52,310 bases of DNA from assembly GCA_030593885.1 (NCBI GenBank), contig JAUVGH010000013.1, positions 1 through 52,310 on the forward strand, written 5' to 3'. The stretch's first letter is position 1; each line of letters starts with the position of its first letter. This document shows positions 7,375 to 15,782 of this stretch, piece after piece. The stretch is from Methanomassiliicoccales archaeon. GTDB taxonomy: Archaea; Thermoplasmatota; Thermoplasmata; RBG-16-68-12; SOIM01. The position numbers and the translations under genes were made by a program. The notes below the pieces were generated by a model, which had not been told where the DNA came from, made no database searches, and was given only the letters and a program-made list of their open reading frames with translations.

Positions 7375-8561
7375 TGGGCCTCCGAGTCAGCGTCGCAATC
7401 GCCAAGAACATCCTGCGCCAGATAAGCCATGACAGAAGGACCGTCGGGATGATCGTGATGATGCCGCTTATGTTCATCTTTCTCTTCGGGTACACTTTCG
7501 CTGGTGAACCAGAGAACATAAGGACCATTGTTGTCAATGAGGACAACGGGGTTCTCAAGTACCAGCCCAATAGCTCCGACAGGTTCATCCTGTATTTCTC
7601 GGAGGTCGTCCTGGACAACATCGACACGAAGAAGCTCTCTCTCGAATATAAGGACGATCTTGAGGACGCCCTCGAGGAAGTGGAAGATGGCAAAGCATGG
7701 GCTGTCATTCATTTTCCGTCCAACTTCACTCAATCTCTTGAACTCAGGATTTCTGGAATACCGAACCAAAGCCTTCCTGACTCGGTGATGACCCTACATC
7801 TTGACGGCAGCAATTCCCAGGTCGCGTCCAGCATCGCGGCGGAGGTCAACGGTGCGATATTCGAGACCATTGAGGAGCATAACCCAGATCTCTCCATGTC
7901 GTCACTGATCAATACCAATCACGTTTACGGCGAGAACGTCCGCTTCATAGATTTCTTCGCTCCGGGGATAATCGGCCTGATAACCACCATGATAACAATC
8001 ATTCTCACCATTGTCGCCTTCGTCAGGGAAAGAACGAATGGCACACTTGACCGACTGTTCGTCTCTCCAGCCCAACCCAGTGACATCGTCATGGGCTATA
8101 CAATGACCTTCAGTTTGATCGCGCTCTTCCAATCCGTCGAACTCGTGGCAGTGGCAAGCCTTCTGTTCAACATAGCCTTCGTGGGTAGCATCTTCTTTGC
8201 TCTTGCTCTGATCGTGATCTACGCAATAGGCATACTGGGTCTCGGGATTCTGCTGTCCACGCTGGCGAAGAACGAGTTCCAGGCCATCCAGTTCGTTCCT
8301 CTCATATTCACACCCTCCATTCTGCTGGCAGGCATCCTTTGGCCCATCGAATCAATGCCTGGATTCATAAGACCCATCTCATCGCTTATTCCCCTGACCT
8401 ATCTGGCAGATGCACTTAGGTCTGTGATGATCAGGGGTTGGGGGCCGGTTGAGGTCTGGGTCCAATTGACCTTCCTTGTTGTCTTCGCACTTCTCACGAT
8501 TGGGGCCAGCATTGTGCTTTTGAAGATAAAATCGAATCGCATGGGCTTCAAGAAGAAGTGA
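7374..8561 (+). CDS. ABC-2 type transporter permease
   Basis: About 395 residues. One N-terminal membrane helix (VGMIVMMPLMFIFLFGYTF) is followed by an extracytoplasmic domain of about 150 residues and then five or six hydrophobic segments to the C-terminus, ending KSNRMGFKKK. This is the ABC-2/YhhJ-like layout. RFIDFFAPGIIGLI before the second helix and FVRERTNGTLDRLFVSPAQPSDI are family signatures. ATG 7374 lies in TGATG overlap with the ATPase stop and has GGGGGGAG upstream; GTG 7371 is the alternative. The stop is 1 nt from the convergent crotonase gene. Confidence 0.85.
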   Translation: MGLRVSVAIAKNILRQISHDRRTVGMIVMMPLMFIFLFGYTFAGEPENIRTIVVNEDNGVLKYQPNSSDRFILYFSEVVLDNIDTKKLSLEYKDDLEDALEEVEDGKAWAVIHFPSNFTQSLELRISGIPNQSLPDSVMTLHLDGSNSQVASSIAAEVNGAIFETIEEHNPDLSMSSLINTNHVYGENVRFIDFFAPGIIGLITTMITIILTIVAFVRERTNGTLDRLFVSPAQPSDIVMGYTMTFSLIALFQSVELVAVASLLFNIAFVGSIFFALALIVIYAIGILGLGILLSTLAKNEFQAIQFVPLIFTPSILLAGILWPIESMPGFIRPISSLIPLTYLADALRSVMIRGWGPVEVWVQLTFLVVFALLTIGASIVLLKIKSNRMGFKKK

Positions 8562-8562
8562 C

Positions 8563-9516
8563 CTAGAGCTTCTCACCGCACTGTCCGCAGTACTCGAACA
8601 TATCAGGGATCCCTTTTGCGCCGCATTTGCCACACTCTTTCTCGTAAGGTCCCCACACGAACTCGGATGATTTTCCCTCTGCCGCCAGGTCTCTCAGTTT
8701 TCTGTAGCCGGTCTCCCTCTTCTCGACAAAGGATTTCATTCCTTCCCACGTCTCATAGCTGGAGAAATGCACCGACAGCCAATCTCTTGCGTGTCCAACG
8801 GTCTGGTACCACGAAAGGTCCTTCCAGAAATTCACCTGCTGTTTGGTGTACCTCATGCACTCCGGGAACTTGTCTATCAGCTTCGCGGTCATCCTGTCAA
8901 CGGCAGCGTCCAGTTCCTCGTACGGTACGACCTCGTTGATGAGTCCCCAATCCATCGCCTTCTTTGCTGATATCTTCTCACACAGGAACAGGATCTCCCT
9001 GGCCCTCCGGTCCCCCACGATTATCGGCAGGAACTGGGTTGCTCCACCAGCCGCCACTGATCCGACCTTTGTACCCACCTGCAGTACGGTCGCGTGTTCC
9101 GCAGCAATGGAAAGATCGCAGGACATATGGAACTCGTTGCCTCCGCCAGCCACGACTCCGTTGACCCTTGCTATCGTCGGCTTCCCGCAATTCCGCAACA
9201 TATCGTGCGCGTAATTGTAGTCGCCCATCCACTTCCAGAAGTCCCTGGGTTTGACGGTGTAATTGTCCGCGTATTCCTTCACGTCCCCGCCCGTGCAGAA
9301 CGCCTTGTCCCCCGCTCCGGTGAGTACCAGGACCGCTATCGAATCGTCCCACGACGCGTCCTTGAACGCCTCGCCCATCTCCCTCAGCGCCAGGATGCTG
9401 TACGCGTTGTAGACCTCCGGTCTGTTTATCGTGACCTTGGCCACATAGTCCTTCTTCTCGTAGATGATGTCCTTGAAGCCGAACTCCTCTGCCGTTTTTG
9501 GTTCAAAATTCCCCAT
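8563..9516 (-). CDS. Crotonase-family ring-cleaving hydrolase (Oah/BadI/MenB-like) with C-terminal zinc ribbon
   Basis: A 317-residue enoyl-CoA hydratase-fold protein. It has the GDKAFCTGGDVKEYA block (69-83), oxyanion loop region GGGNEFHMSCDLSIA (124-138), and QVGTKVGSVAAGGATQFLP (146-164). The CTGG-x2-KEYA and GGATxFLP combination, plus LDAAV...AKLIDKFPEC later, matches my recollection of 6-oxocyclohex-1-ene-1-carbonyl-CoA hydrolase (Oah/BamA), which opens the ring in the benzoyl-CoA pathway. MenB and BadI share part of it. Residues 295-313 add C-x2-C ... C-x2-C, a small zinc ribbon absent from typical members and about where Oah ends. It has its own promoter, with a TATA-like AATAAATATC about 40 nt upstream and GGGGAGGAG as ribosome site. 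With the Had-like gene it would supply two consecutive pathway steps. Confidence 0.72.
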   Translation of the reverse strand: MGNFEPKTAEEFGFKDIIYEKKDYVAKVTINRPEVYNAYSILALREMGEAFKDASWDDSIAVLVLTGAGDKAFCTGGDVKEYADNYTVKPRDFWKWMGDYNYAHDMLRNCGKPTIARVNGVVAGGGNEFHMSCDLSIAAEHATVLQVGTKVGSVAAGGATQFLPIIVGDRRAREILFLCEKISAKKAMDWGLINEVVPYEELDAAVDRMTAKLIDKFPECMRYTKQQVNFWKDLSWYQTVGHARDWLSVHFSSYETWEGMKSFVEKRETGYRKLRDLAAEGKSSEFVWGPYEKECGKCGAKGIPDMFEYCGQCGEKL

Positions 9517-9550
9517 ATATACTCCTCCCCGTTCAGGCGTAAGCCAACTG

Positions 9551-9562
9551 CGATATTTATTG
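9551..9562 (-). promoter_or_regulatory. TATA-like box for the ring-cleaving crotonase
   Basis: On the minus strand CAATAAATATCG is centred about 40 nt before the ATG at 9516. It is followed by a G-rich ribosome site next to the start. Confidence 0.45.
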
Positions 9563-9630
9563 TTTTGGAAGGCCTGTTCTTACCTGTCGATATCCTCCCA
9601 TTATTCGTTTCAGAACTGTCGACCAAATTC

Positions 9631-9640
9631 TTTTTATATG
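9631..9640 (+). promoter_or_regulatory. TATA box for the giant surface protein
   Basis: TTTTTATATG is about 55 nt upstream of ATG 9691, giving an expected transcript start near 9663 and a leader of roughly 28 nt that contains GGAGG at 9677-9681. Confidence 0.5.
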
Positions 9641-9690
9641 GGGAGATATAGGCGTTTTCAGTGGATGGTATAGGGATTGGAGGATATTAG

Positions 9691-12600
9691 ATGTACGAAG
9701 TAGAACACTCCCATTTGGCACCCTCTGGTGAGCGCGGTATGAGGATTTTCGTGCTAGCGGTAGCGGCACTGATTCTTGTCGGGACGATCCCCGGACTGAT
9801 CGGTCTGGTGAGGGCCTCGGATGGAACGCTAAATCCGCCCCATTCGGATTACGCGGTGGACACGTCCATGCCCTCCAACGGACTGTACGATGAACTCATA
9901 CTCAATGTCAGCGTCGATGTGACCGTTGCCGGCATGTTCTTCTTTTTCGCCGATCTGTATGACAACTCCGGCTCCTTCTGGATAGATGGCCAGTTCATCA
10001 TGGCCAATCTGCTGGCTGGCCCCCAGAATGTCACTTTCAGCTTCCCCGGATTCACTATTCGATCTTCGGGCTACAACGGTCCATACTGGGTCGACATAAT
10101 AATGCTGGACGAAGTGTTCATGTTCTTGGACATCGGCGTTCACATGACGGGTCCATATCTGGCGAACGAGTTCGAGGCGCCTCCTGGCTCATTCAAACCG
10201 CCCCACAGCGACAGAGGTCTCGACACGAACAATGACACGCTTTACGATTTCCTAATCATCAGTGCGAACGTGGCCAACAATGCCTCTGACATGTACAGTA
10301 TTTCGTGCGACCTCTTTGATATCACCGGAATGAACTACATCAGCTCTACCGGGAACGGGAGTTTCCTGCCTGTCGGCAATCACACCTTGGATCTTGGTTT
10401 CCCGGGTTATCTGATTCGAGCATCTGGTTTCGATGGGCCTTATCGGGCGGAGATGTACCTGTATGACGGCATGATGAATCAGATGGACAATGATACCTAT
10501 TTCACCGGTCCATACCTGGCCACCAACTTCAGCCTTCCTCCAGTGCAGTTCGCACCTCCTCACAGCGATTATGGCCTGGATACCAACGGGAACACGCTGT
10601 ACGAGTATCTGATGGTCAATGCATCGGTGAACGTAACGGTCGATGGCACCTACACGATCTCCGGCTTTGCCCCGATCGGGATCTCACAGGTCAATACCTT
10701 CCTCACCGCTGGACTTCATACTATTGAGCTGAGGTTCTACGGATACGAGATCTTCAACTTCGGTATTGATGGTCCTTACATGATCGACCTCGAGGTGGTC
10801 GATGACATGTTCAACCTGCTCGATACGGACACGCATATGACGGCACCCTATCTCTTCACTGATTTCGAACCCAATCCCCCCGTGGCATTCTCTCCACCGC
10901 ACTGGGACTACGGGCTCGATACGGACTCGGATACGGATTTCAACTTCTTGGTGATAAATGCGAACATCACAGCAAACACTTCGGGTCAATTCACAGTTTA
11001 CGCAGACCTCTACGATTTTACGGGTATGACCTGGATCGATTCGCAGACGAACTCCACATGGTTGAACATGGGCAATCAGACGGTCGACCTGGCACTCTAC
11101 GGGCCCACGATACGATCTTCCGGGATCGACGGTCCCTACATGGTGCGGCTTTACCTCGTTGACGAAATAGGTTGGAATCTCGATTTCGACACCCACATCA
11201 CCAATGCATACCTGGCCACTGATTTCGACCAGCCTCCGGCCGTTTTCAACCCACCCCACAGCGACTACGGTCTGGACACGAGCTTCCCTCTTGACGGAAT
11301 ATACGAGTTCCTAGTCGTAAATGCCTCGGTCCTGGTGAACGATCCTGGCATGTACTTGGTAATGGCAATGTTGTTGGATCCGTTGATGAATCCCATATCC
11401 ATGATTCAACAGGTTGCGAACCTCTCGGCTGGACCTGGAAACGTCACCCTGCAGTTCAACGGCATCGACATCAACAGGAACGGCGTCGATGGTACCTTCG
11501 CCATCATGATGGACCTTATGGTCTTTGGACCAATGGGTCCTCCGATATCCATCGACAATGACCTGCACTTCACGAACTTCTACAACTACACTGACTTCGT
11601 GTCCCTTCCAGTCTCACCACTGTGGGGATATGTCTACGATGGAAGAACGGGAGCTCCGCTCTTCATGAGCGAGGTTCTCGCAGTCAACTACTCATACGGC
11701 TGGATGATGAGATTACAGACCGATCCGAGCGGTTACTATGAGTTCCAAGCGTTCGACGGGGATTTCTATGTGGTCATGGATGACCCGGCCTTGCAGGCAG
11801 TTCTCTCTCCTGTGACCGTTCTTGGGTCAACGGAGGTTACGAGGACTCTGGACGTGCCTCCGCCAGGAGAAATGAACACTGACCTGACGTTCTCCGATTG
11901 GGACAACGCGGTCGCCAACACAACGGGCTTCATGGCAGACGACAACCAGAGCATCAGGTTCATGATTGACTACATGTACGGGAACAGGAACGCCTACCTA
12001 GACCAGTCCGAAGCAGATTGGTGGATCTCAATTATGATGGGTAGTGGTGGCGGATTCCAGCCCAATCTCTCGAGCACAATTGACATGCTCTATGTGGACG
12101 GAATCCATTACGACCTTGTTCCGGGAACGGACTTCTTCAACTTCGACTTGACCGGCCCGGTGGCTTCCACGAATCCTTTCACCATGAGCATAGGTGGCGA
12201 CTACACATCAAACTCTACCATCCCGGTCGCAGCTACGCATCTCATGGAGTTGAACAACACATACGACATGGTCGATGAGCTCTCCATGTTCTCAGGGCAA
12301 GCACCTGCTGGATGGAACCTCTATTCATACGATCCGGTTGCAAATGTGACCGTGAGCGGTATCGGAACTCCAAACTTCGTTGCAGATCCTCTGATGGATC
12401 CCGATCCAACGGACACGATCGACTGGGTTTGGCTCAATATGACGTTCAGCCAGGGTCCACCTGACACGAACGCACCTCAGACACTTTCAGTGACCATAAA
12501 CGGTCAGGCCGCTCCGAGCTACGGACTGTCGGCCCTGCCCCCTGTCCTGTTCATAAACGCCACGATCGACGATAGCGCCACGGGCAACATCCCGATCGGC

Positions 12601-15060
12601 GGGGCGAACTTCACCGAAGGTCCGCAGAATTGGGCCCTGAGCTGGCCGATGAGCGCCGTGGATGGGGCCTTCAACTCCCCCGTCGAAGATGCCACCGGAA
12701 CGATAGTTTTCCCACCGCTTGGAATGACGCTCTACTGCGTGTATGGCTGGGATATCGTGCCCAATTCCAACACGACAGACGCCTGCGCATCTCTCACCAT
12801 CTCGGACGATATCGGACCTCAGATCAGCAACGTGATGATAGACGGCGCACCAACGCAGACCTACTTCCTCTCAACAGCTCCGCCGACTGCGACTCTGACT
12901 GCCACATTGGACGAGACAACGACCGGAATGGCCGACATTGGAGGTGCCAACTACACCACACCGATGATAGATTCATGGCCAGGAGCCCCGATGAACCCAT
13001 CCGACGGAACATTTGACAGCATCACGGAAGATGTTACGAGGGTCATTCCTGTTCCCAACGTTGCAGGAACTTACGACTACTTCGTTCATGGATGGGACGC
13101 ATTCGTTTATGCGAACGTCGCAGGGCCTGCCCAGATCACGATCGTTGATGATTTGGCTCCGACAACTAGCAGCGTCCTGTTGAATGGGATGTCTTCGATT
13201 CTGGTAATGCCCGGAACGCCAGTTACCGTCGATGCTTTGATCGACGACACCGGAGGTCGAGGAGATAACATCATTGCGGGCGCGAATTTCACAGTTGGGA
13301 CGGCAAACTGGCCTGGACAATGGATGTTGCCAACCGATGGCCTATTTGACGAGACTTCAGAAGTGGTTACAGAGACGATAGACACGACCGGTTGGGTTGA
13401 CAACGTCTATCAGATTTGCGTTTACGGCTGGGACAACGTCCCGAATCGCGGGACCACTGATGTCTGCGCCCAACTCACGATTTCATCCGTGGACAATGAA
13501 CCTCCATTCGTTCTCAACGTTCTGCTGGACGGATCGGCGAGTGTTACTGTTGGTCCCGGCGCCATTCTCACTCTGAACGCTACGATTGACGACGCGCCTG
13601 CCCTAGGATCGGACATTCTGGGGGCGAACTACACCATCGATGGAAACTGGTTGACCAGTCAGCCCATGTCCGCTCTGGACGGTACATTCGACAGCCCAAC
13701 CGAAGATGTTCAAGCTTCAATCGATACCACCGGCTGGACAGATGGCGTCTATCAGGTGTGTGTTCACGGCTCGGACATTACACCAAACGGCAACATTTCC
13801 ATGACCGCCTGCGCACAAGTGACTATCGTCACTCTAGATATCACACCACCGAACATCATCAACGTCCTTCTGGATGGTAGCGCAACCTTGACAGTTGCTC
13901 CGGGAGCTGCAGTCACTTTGTCGGCAACGATCGATGACAGCATCACAGGCAACGGCATAATCGGAGGCGCGAATTACACGATCGATATGACCTGGCCGGG
14001 CATCCCGATGTTCCCGACAGACGGCGCCTTTAACATCGATACAGAAGATGTCAATCTGACCATAAATACCACCGGCTGGGCGGATGCGACCTACCAGATA
14101 TGCGTCCACGGTTGGGACGATGTGCCGAATAACCACGACGCGTTCGATGCGTGTGCCCAGCTGACCGTTCAGTCTGATACGACACCACCCAACATTTCGA
14201 ATGTCCAGGCAGACCCAGATCCCGCAGGACCGGGCGATGACGTCAGAATCTCAGCAGACGTGTACGACGATGTTGCACTATCCGAGGTCATAATCGAGGT
14301 CAAGGATCCAGACGGTTCAGCCATCACCAACGTCACCATGAGCTACGATTCAGCCAATGATGAATACTACCTGACGGACTCGTACAACACTGAAGGAACC
14401 TATTCGTTCACTATCTGGGCAACAGATACAAGCGGCAATTCAGCCTCCGAAACGGGTAGTTTCGAGGTTGTGGAGCAAGACCCACCGATTATCGATGTGA
14501 CCGTTAGCAGCGAGAAGCCCACGGTCGGGGACACCATCACCTTCGAAGCAGACGTCACGGACGACAGCGATGTTGACGACGTCACGATCACAATCGTGGA
14601 CCCAGACGGAACAACTGTTGTGAACAATCGGCGCATGACCTTGGACAGTGGTGTGTACATCTTCGAGTATGAATTCGAGACGGCGGGAGATTACACATAC
14701 ACGATCACCGCGGATGATGAACACGGCAATTTCGATGACGTTTCGGGCACCATCACCGCATCTGAGGTCGCCGGATCATTCTTCGATGAATACTGGTGGT
14801 TGATCTTGGTCATTGTGATCATCGTGGTCGTGCTTCTCCTAGTGGGGCTGCTCATGAGGAGGCCCAAGGTTGAAGAATTCGCTCCAGAACAGGAGATGGA
14901 AGCGCCTCCAACTGAAGAACCAGTCGAATCGCCGATGGAAGAGCCGATCGAGGAGTCTATCGAAGAACCAGAGGAACCTCCATCAGAGGAAATTGCGGAA
15001 GAACCACCACCTCCGGATGACCTGGTTGAGGACGAAGCACTGGATGAGCTGGAAGAATAG
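9691..15060 (+). CDS. Giant repeat-containing cell-surface protein, C-terminal membrane anchor
   Basis: A 1789-residue secreted protein. Residues 1-16 are a polar extension, followed by a hydrophobic signal segment (MRIFVLAVAALILVG...). Five repeats of 113-121 residues begin at PPHSDYGLDT-like motifs near 49, 169, 288, 401 and 520. A carboxypeptidase-regulatory-like domain lies near 644-720 (GYVYDGRTGAP). Five Ig-like repeats of about 115 residues start near 925, 1040, 1154, 1268 and 1384, each with a GANYT/GANFT core and a C-x-HGWD/YGWD strand. Two Ig/PKD-like domains start near 1496 and 1597. A membrane helix spans about 1702-1723, then a roughly 60-residue acidic Pro/Glu tail inside the cell. 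Many N-x-S/T sites suggest N-glycosylation. The likely role is an S-layer-associated or adhesive protein; ligand unknown. The start is set by GGAGG 7 nt upstream. It is a separate unit from the reductase operon. Confidence 0.85.
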   Translation: MYEVEHSHLAPSGERGMRIFVLAVAALILVGTIPGLIGLVRASDGTLNPPHSDYAVDTSMPSNGLYDELILNVSVDVTVAGMFFFFADLYDNSGSFWIDGQFIMANLLAGPQNVTFSFPGFTIRSSGYNGPYWVDIIMLDEVFMFLDIGVHMTGPYLANEFEAPPGSFKPPHSDRGLDTNNDTLYDFLIISANVANNASDMYSISCDLFDITGMNYISSTGNGSFLPVGNHTLDLGFPGYLIRASGFDGPYRAEMYLYDGMMNQMDNDTYFTGPYLATNFSLPPVQFAPPHSDYGLDTNGNTLYEYLMVNASVNVTVDGTYTISGFAPIGISQVNTFLTAGLHTIELRFYGYEIFNFGIDGPYMIDLEVVDDMFNLLDTDTHMTAPYLFTDFEPNPPVAFSPPHWDYGLDTDSDTDFNFLVINANITANTSGQFTVYADLYDFTGMTWIDSQTNSTWLNMGNQTVDLALYGPTIRSSGIDGPYMVRLYLVDEIGWNLDFDTHITNAYLATDFDQPPAVFNPPHSDYGLDTSFPLDGIYEFLVVNASVLVNDPGMYLVMAMLLDPLMNPISMIQQVANLSAGPGNVTLQFNGIDINRNGVDGTFAIMMDLMVFGPMGPPISIDNDLHFTNFYNYTDFVSLPVSPLWGYVYDGRTGAPLFMSEVLAVNYSYGWMMRLQTDPSGYYEFQAFDGDFYVVMDDPALQAVLSPVTVLGSTEVTRTLDVPPPGEMNTDLTFSDWDNAVANTTGFMADDNQSIRFMIDYMYGNRNAYLDQSEADWWISIMMGSGGGFQPNLSSTIDMLYVDGIHYDLVPGTDFFNFDLTGPVASTNPFTMSIGGDYTSNSTIPVAATHLMELNNTYDMVDELSMFSGQAPAGWNLYSYDPVANVTVSGIGTPNFVADPLMDPDPTDTIDWVWLNMTFSQGPPDTNAPQTLSVTINGQAAPSYGLSALPPVLFINATIDDSATGNIPIGGANFTEGPQNWALSWPMSAVDGAFNSPVEDATGTIVFPPLGMTLYCVYGWDIVPNSNTTDACASLTISDDIGPQISNVMIDGAPTQTYFLSTAPPTATLTATLDETTTGMADIGGANYTTPMIDSWPGAPMNPSDGTFDSITEDVTRVIPVPNVAGTYDYFVHGWDAFVYANVAGPAQITIVDDLAPTTSSVLLNGMSSILVMPGTPVTVDALIDDTGGRGDNIIAGANFTVGTANWPGQWMLPTDGLFDETSEVVTETIDTTGWVDNVYQICVYGWDNVPNRGTTDVCAQLTISSVDNEPPFVLNVLLDGSASVTVGPGAILTLNATIDDAPALGSDILGANYTIDGNWLTSQPMSALDGTFDSPTEDVQASIDTTGWTDGVYQVCVHGSDITPNGNISMTACAQVTIVTLDITPPNIINVLLDGSATLTVAPGAAVTLSATIDDSITGNGIIGGANYTIDMTWPGIPMFPTDGAFNIDTEDVNLTINTTGWADATYQICVHGWDDVPNNHDAFDACAQLTVQSDTTPPNISNVQADPDPAGPGDDVRISADVYDDVALSEVIIEVKDPDGSAITNVTMSYDSANDEYYLTDSYNTEGTYSFTIWATDTSGNSASETGSFEVVEQDPPIIDVTVSSEKPTVGDTITFEADVTDDSDVDDVTITIVDPDGTTVVNNRRMTLDSGVYIFEYEFETAGDYTYTITADDEHGNFDDVSGTITASEVAGSFFDEYWWLILVIVIIVVVLLLVGLLMRRPKVEEFAPEQEMEAPPTEEPVESPMEEPIEESIEEPEEPPSEEIAEEPPPPDDLVEDEALDELEE

Positions 15061-15137
15061 GGATACAGCTCCCTCCAGCCACCTAATCTCACGCCATAGT
15101 TCAAAGGATTCCAGTCCAACCTCTCCTGAGAGAAATA

Positions 15138-15170
15138 GTTATAATGTAGTTGCGTTATAACGATAATGTA
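15138..15170 (+). promoter_or_regulatory. Promoter/operator region of the benzoyl-CoA reductase operon
   Basis: GTTATAA occurs at 15138-15144 and again at 15154-15160, one-and-a-half helical turns apart. The second copy is part of a perfect 8-bp palindrome GTTATAAC (15154-15161). ATAATGTA is also repeated at 15141-15148 and 15163-15170. The A/T-rich sequence lies 20-50 nt before the first ATG of the operon (15190), so it likely holds both the TATA element and a repressor or activator site. Confidence 0.5.
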
Positions 15171-15189
15171 ATCGTATTCGGGGGCAGGC

Positions 15190-15333
15190 ATGACTAAGAG
15201 AAAGGACTCCAAATTCGAGGTTTTCGGCCAAGAGATGATAGAGAAGGTAGTGAAACCAGCCGGGAACAGCGGAAGGGTCTACCTCCCCCCTGACTGGGTT
15301 GGAAAGCTGGTCAAGATCATAAGACTGGAATGA
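15190..15333 (+). CDS. DUF2080-like small protein (AbrB-type swapped-hairpin)
   Basis: A 47-residue protein with the pattern FGQEMIEKVVKPAGNSGRVY followed by LPPDWVGKLVKII. The K-V-x-P-x-GNSG-x-V-Y-x-P-x-x-WVGK-x-V core is that of DUF2080 (archaeal 'transposon-encoded') and resembles the DNA-binding hairpin of SpoVT/AbrB proteins. It is first in the reductase operon, directly behind the repeated GTTATAA elements, so an autoregulator or operon regulator is a reasonable inference. No transposase is nearby. It ends within ATGA, which also offers a start for the next gene. Confidence 0.65.
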   Translation: MTKRKDSKFEVFGQEMIEKVVKPAGNSGRVYLPPDWVGKLVKIIRLE

Positions 15334-15341
15334 GGCGGGGC

Positions 15342-15782
15342 ATGAGCGCTGGCAGTATCAGAAAGATGCGTAAAGAGGACCTAGCAGCGGCTGGGAAGAT
15401 AAGGAAGAGTATCACCAAGAGAAAGGCGCCCAAGAACTGGGAGAAAGAGGTCGAGGTGAGGCTCGAGGACAAGGAGAACCAGTGCTACGTCGCCACATCC
15501 GGAAAGGATGTCGTTGGTTTCATCATCGGCGAGACAAAGACACTGGATTTTGGCGTTGACAAGTCCGGCTGGCTGGTCGAGGTGGCCATCGATCCCGAAC
15601 ACATGGGAAGCGGCATAGGTAAGAAGCTCGGAAAGGCAATGCTCAACGGTTTCAAGAAGATAGGCATCAGAGAGATCTACACGGCGGTGAGGTGGGATTC
15701 CACAGACCTGCTTTCATTCTTCAAATCAATCGGCTTCGAGAGAAGCGAGTTCATCAACCTGGAGAGGAGGATGAAGAAATGA
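15342..15782 (+). CDS. GNAT-family N-acetyltransferase
   Basis: A 146-residue GNAT-fold protein. The acetyl-CoA loop is seen as VAIDPEHMGSGIGKKLGKAM (R/Q-x-x-G-x-G/A type) near residues 88-107. It is preceded by the beta4 strand (SGWLVEVAI) and followed by the YTAVRW...FFKSIGFE end. It transfers acetyl from acetyl-CoA to an amine, often a protein lysine or N-terminus. An ATG at 15330 overlapping the upstream stop is an alternative start; 15342 has GGCGGGG just before it. Its stop overlaps the start of the reductase gamma subunit (ATGA), so it is translated as part of the reductase operon. Control of aromatic CoA ligases by Pat/KatA acetylation is known in Rhodopseudomonas; the same role here is inference. 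Confidence 0.8.
   Translation: MSAGSIRKMRKEDLAAAGKIRKSITKRKAPKNWEKEVEVRLEDKENQCYVATSGKDVVGFIIGETKTLDFGVDKSGWLVEVAIDPEHMGSGIGKKLGKAMLNGFKKIGIREIYTAVRWDSTDLLSFFKSIGFERSEFINLERRMKK

Noticed and set aside
8563-9516. MenB (dihydroxynaphthoyl-CoA synthase) of menaquinone synthesis
   Set aside because: Shares the KVGS and CTGGD stretches, but GGATQFLP, KEYA and the C-terminal portion fit ring-opening hydrolases better and no other men gene is nearby. Kept as a lesser alternative.
9829-14200. Regular DNA repeats read as a possible CRISPR or satellite array
   Set aside because: Periodicity of about 340-360 nt follows protein domains in a single open frame, with synonymous variation between copies. 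No short identical repeats with spacers exist.
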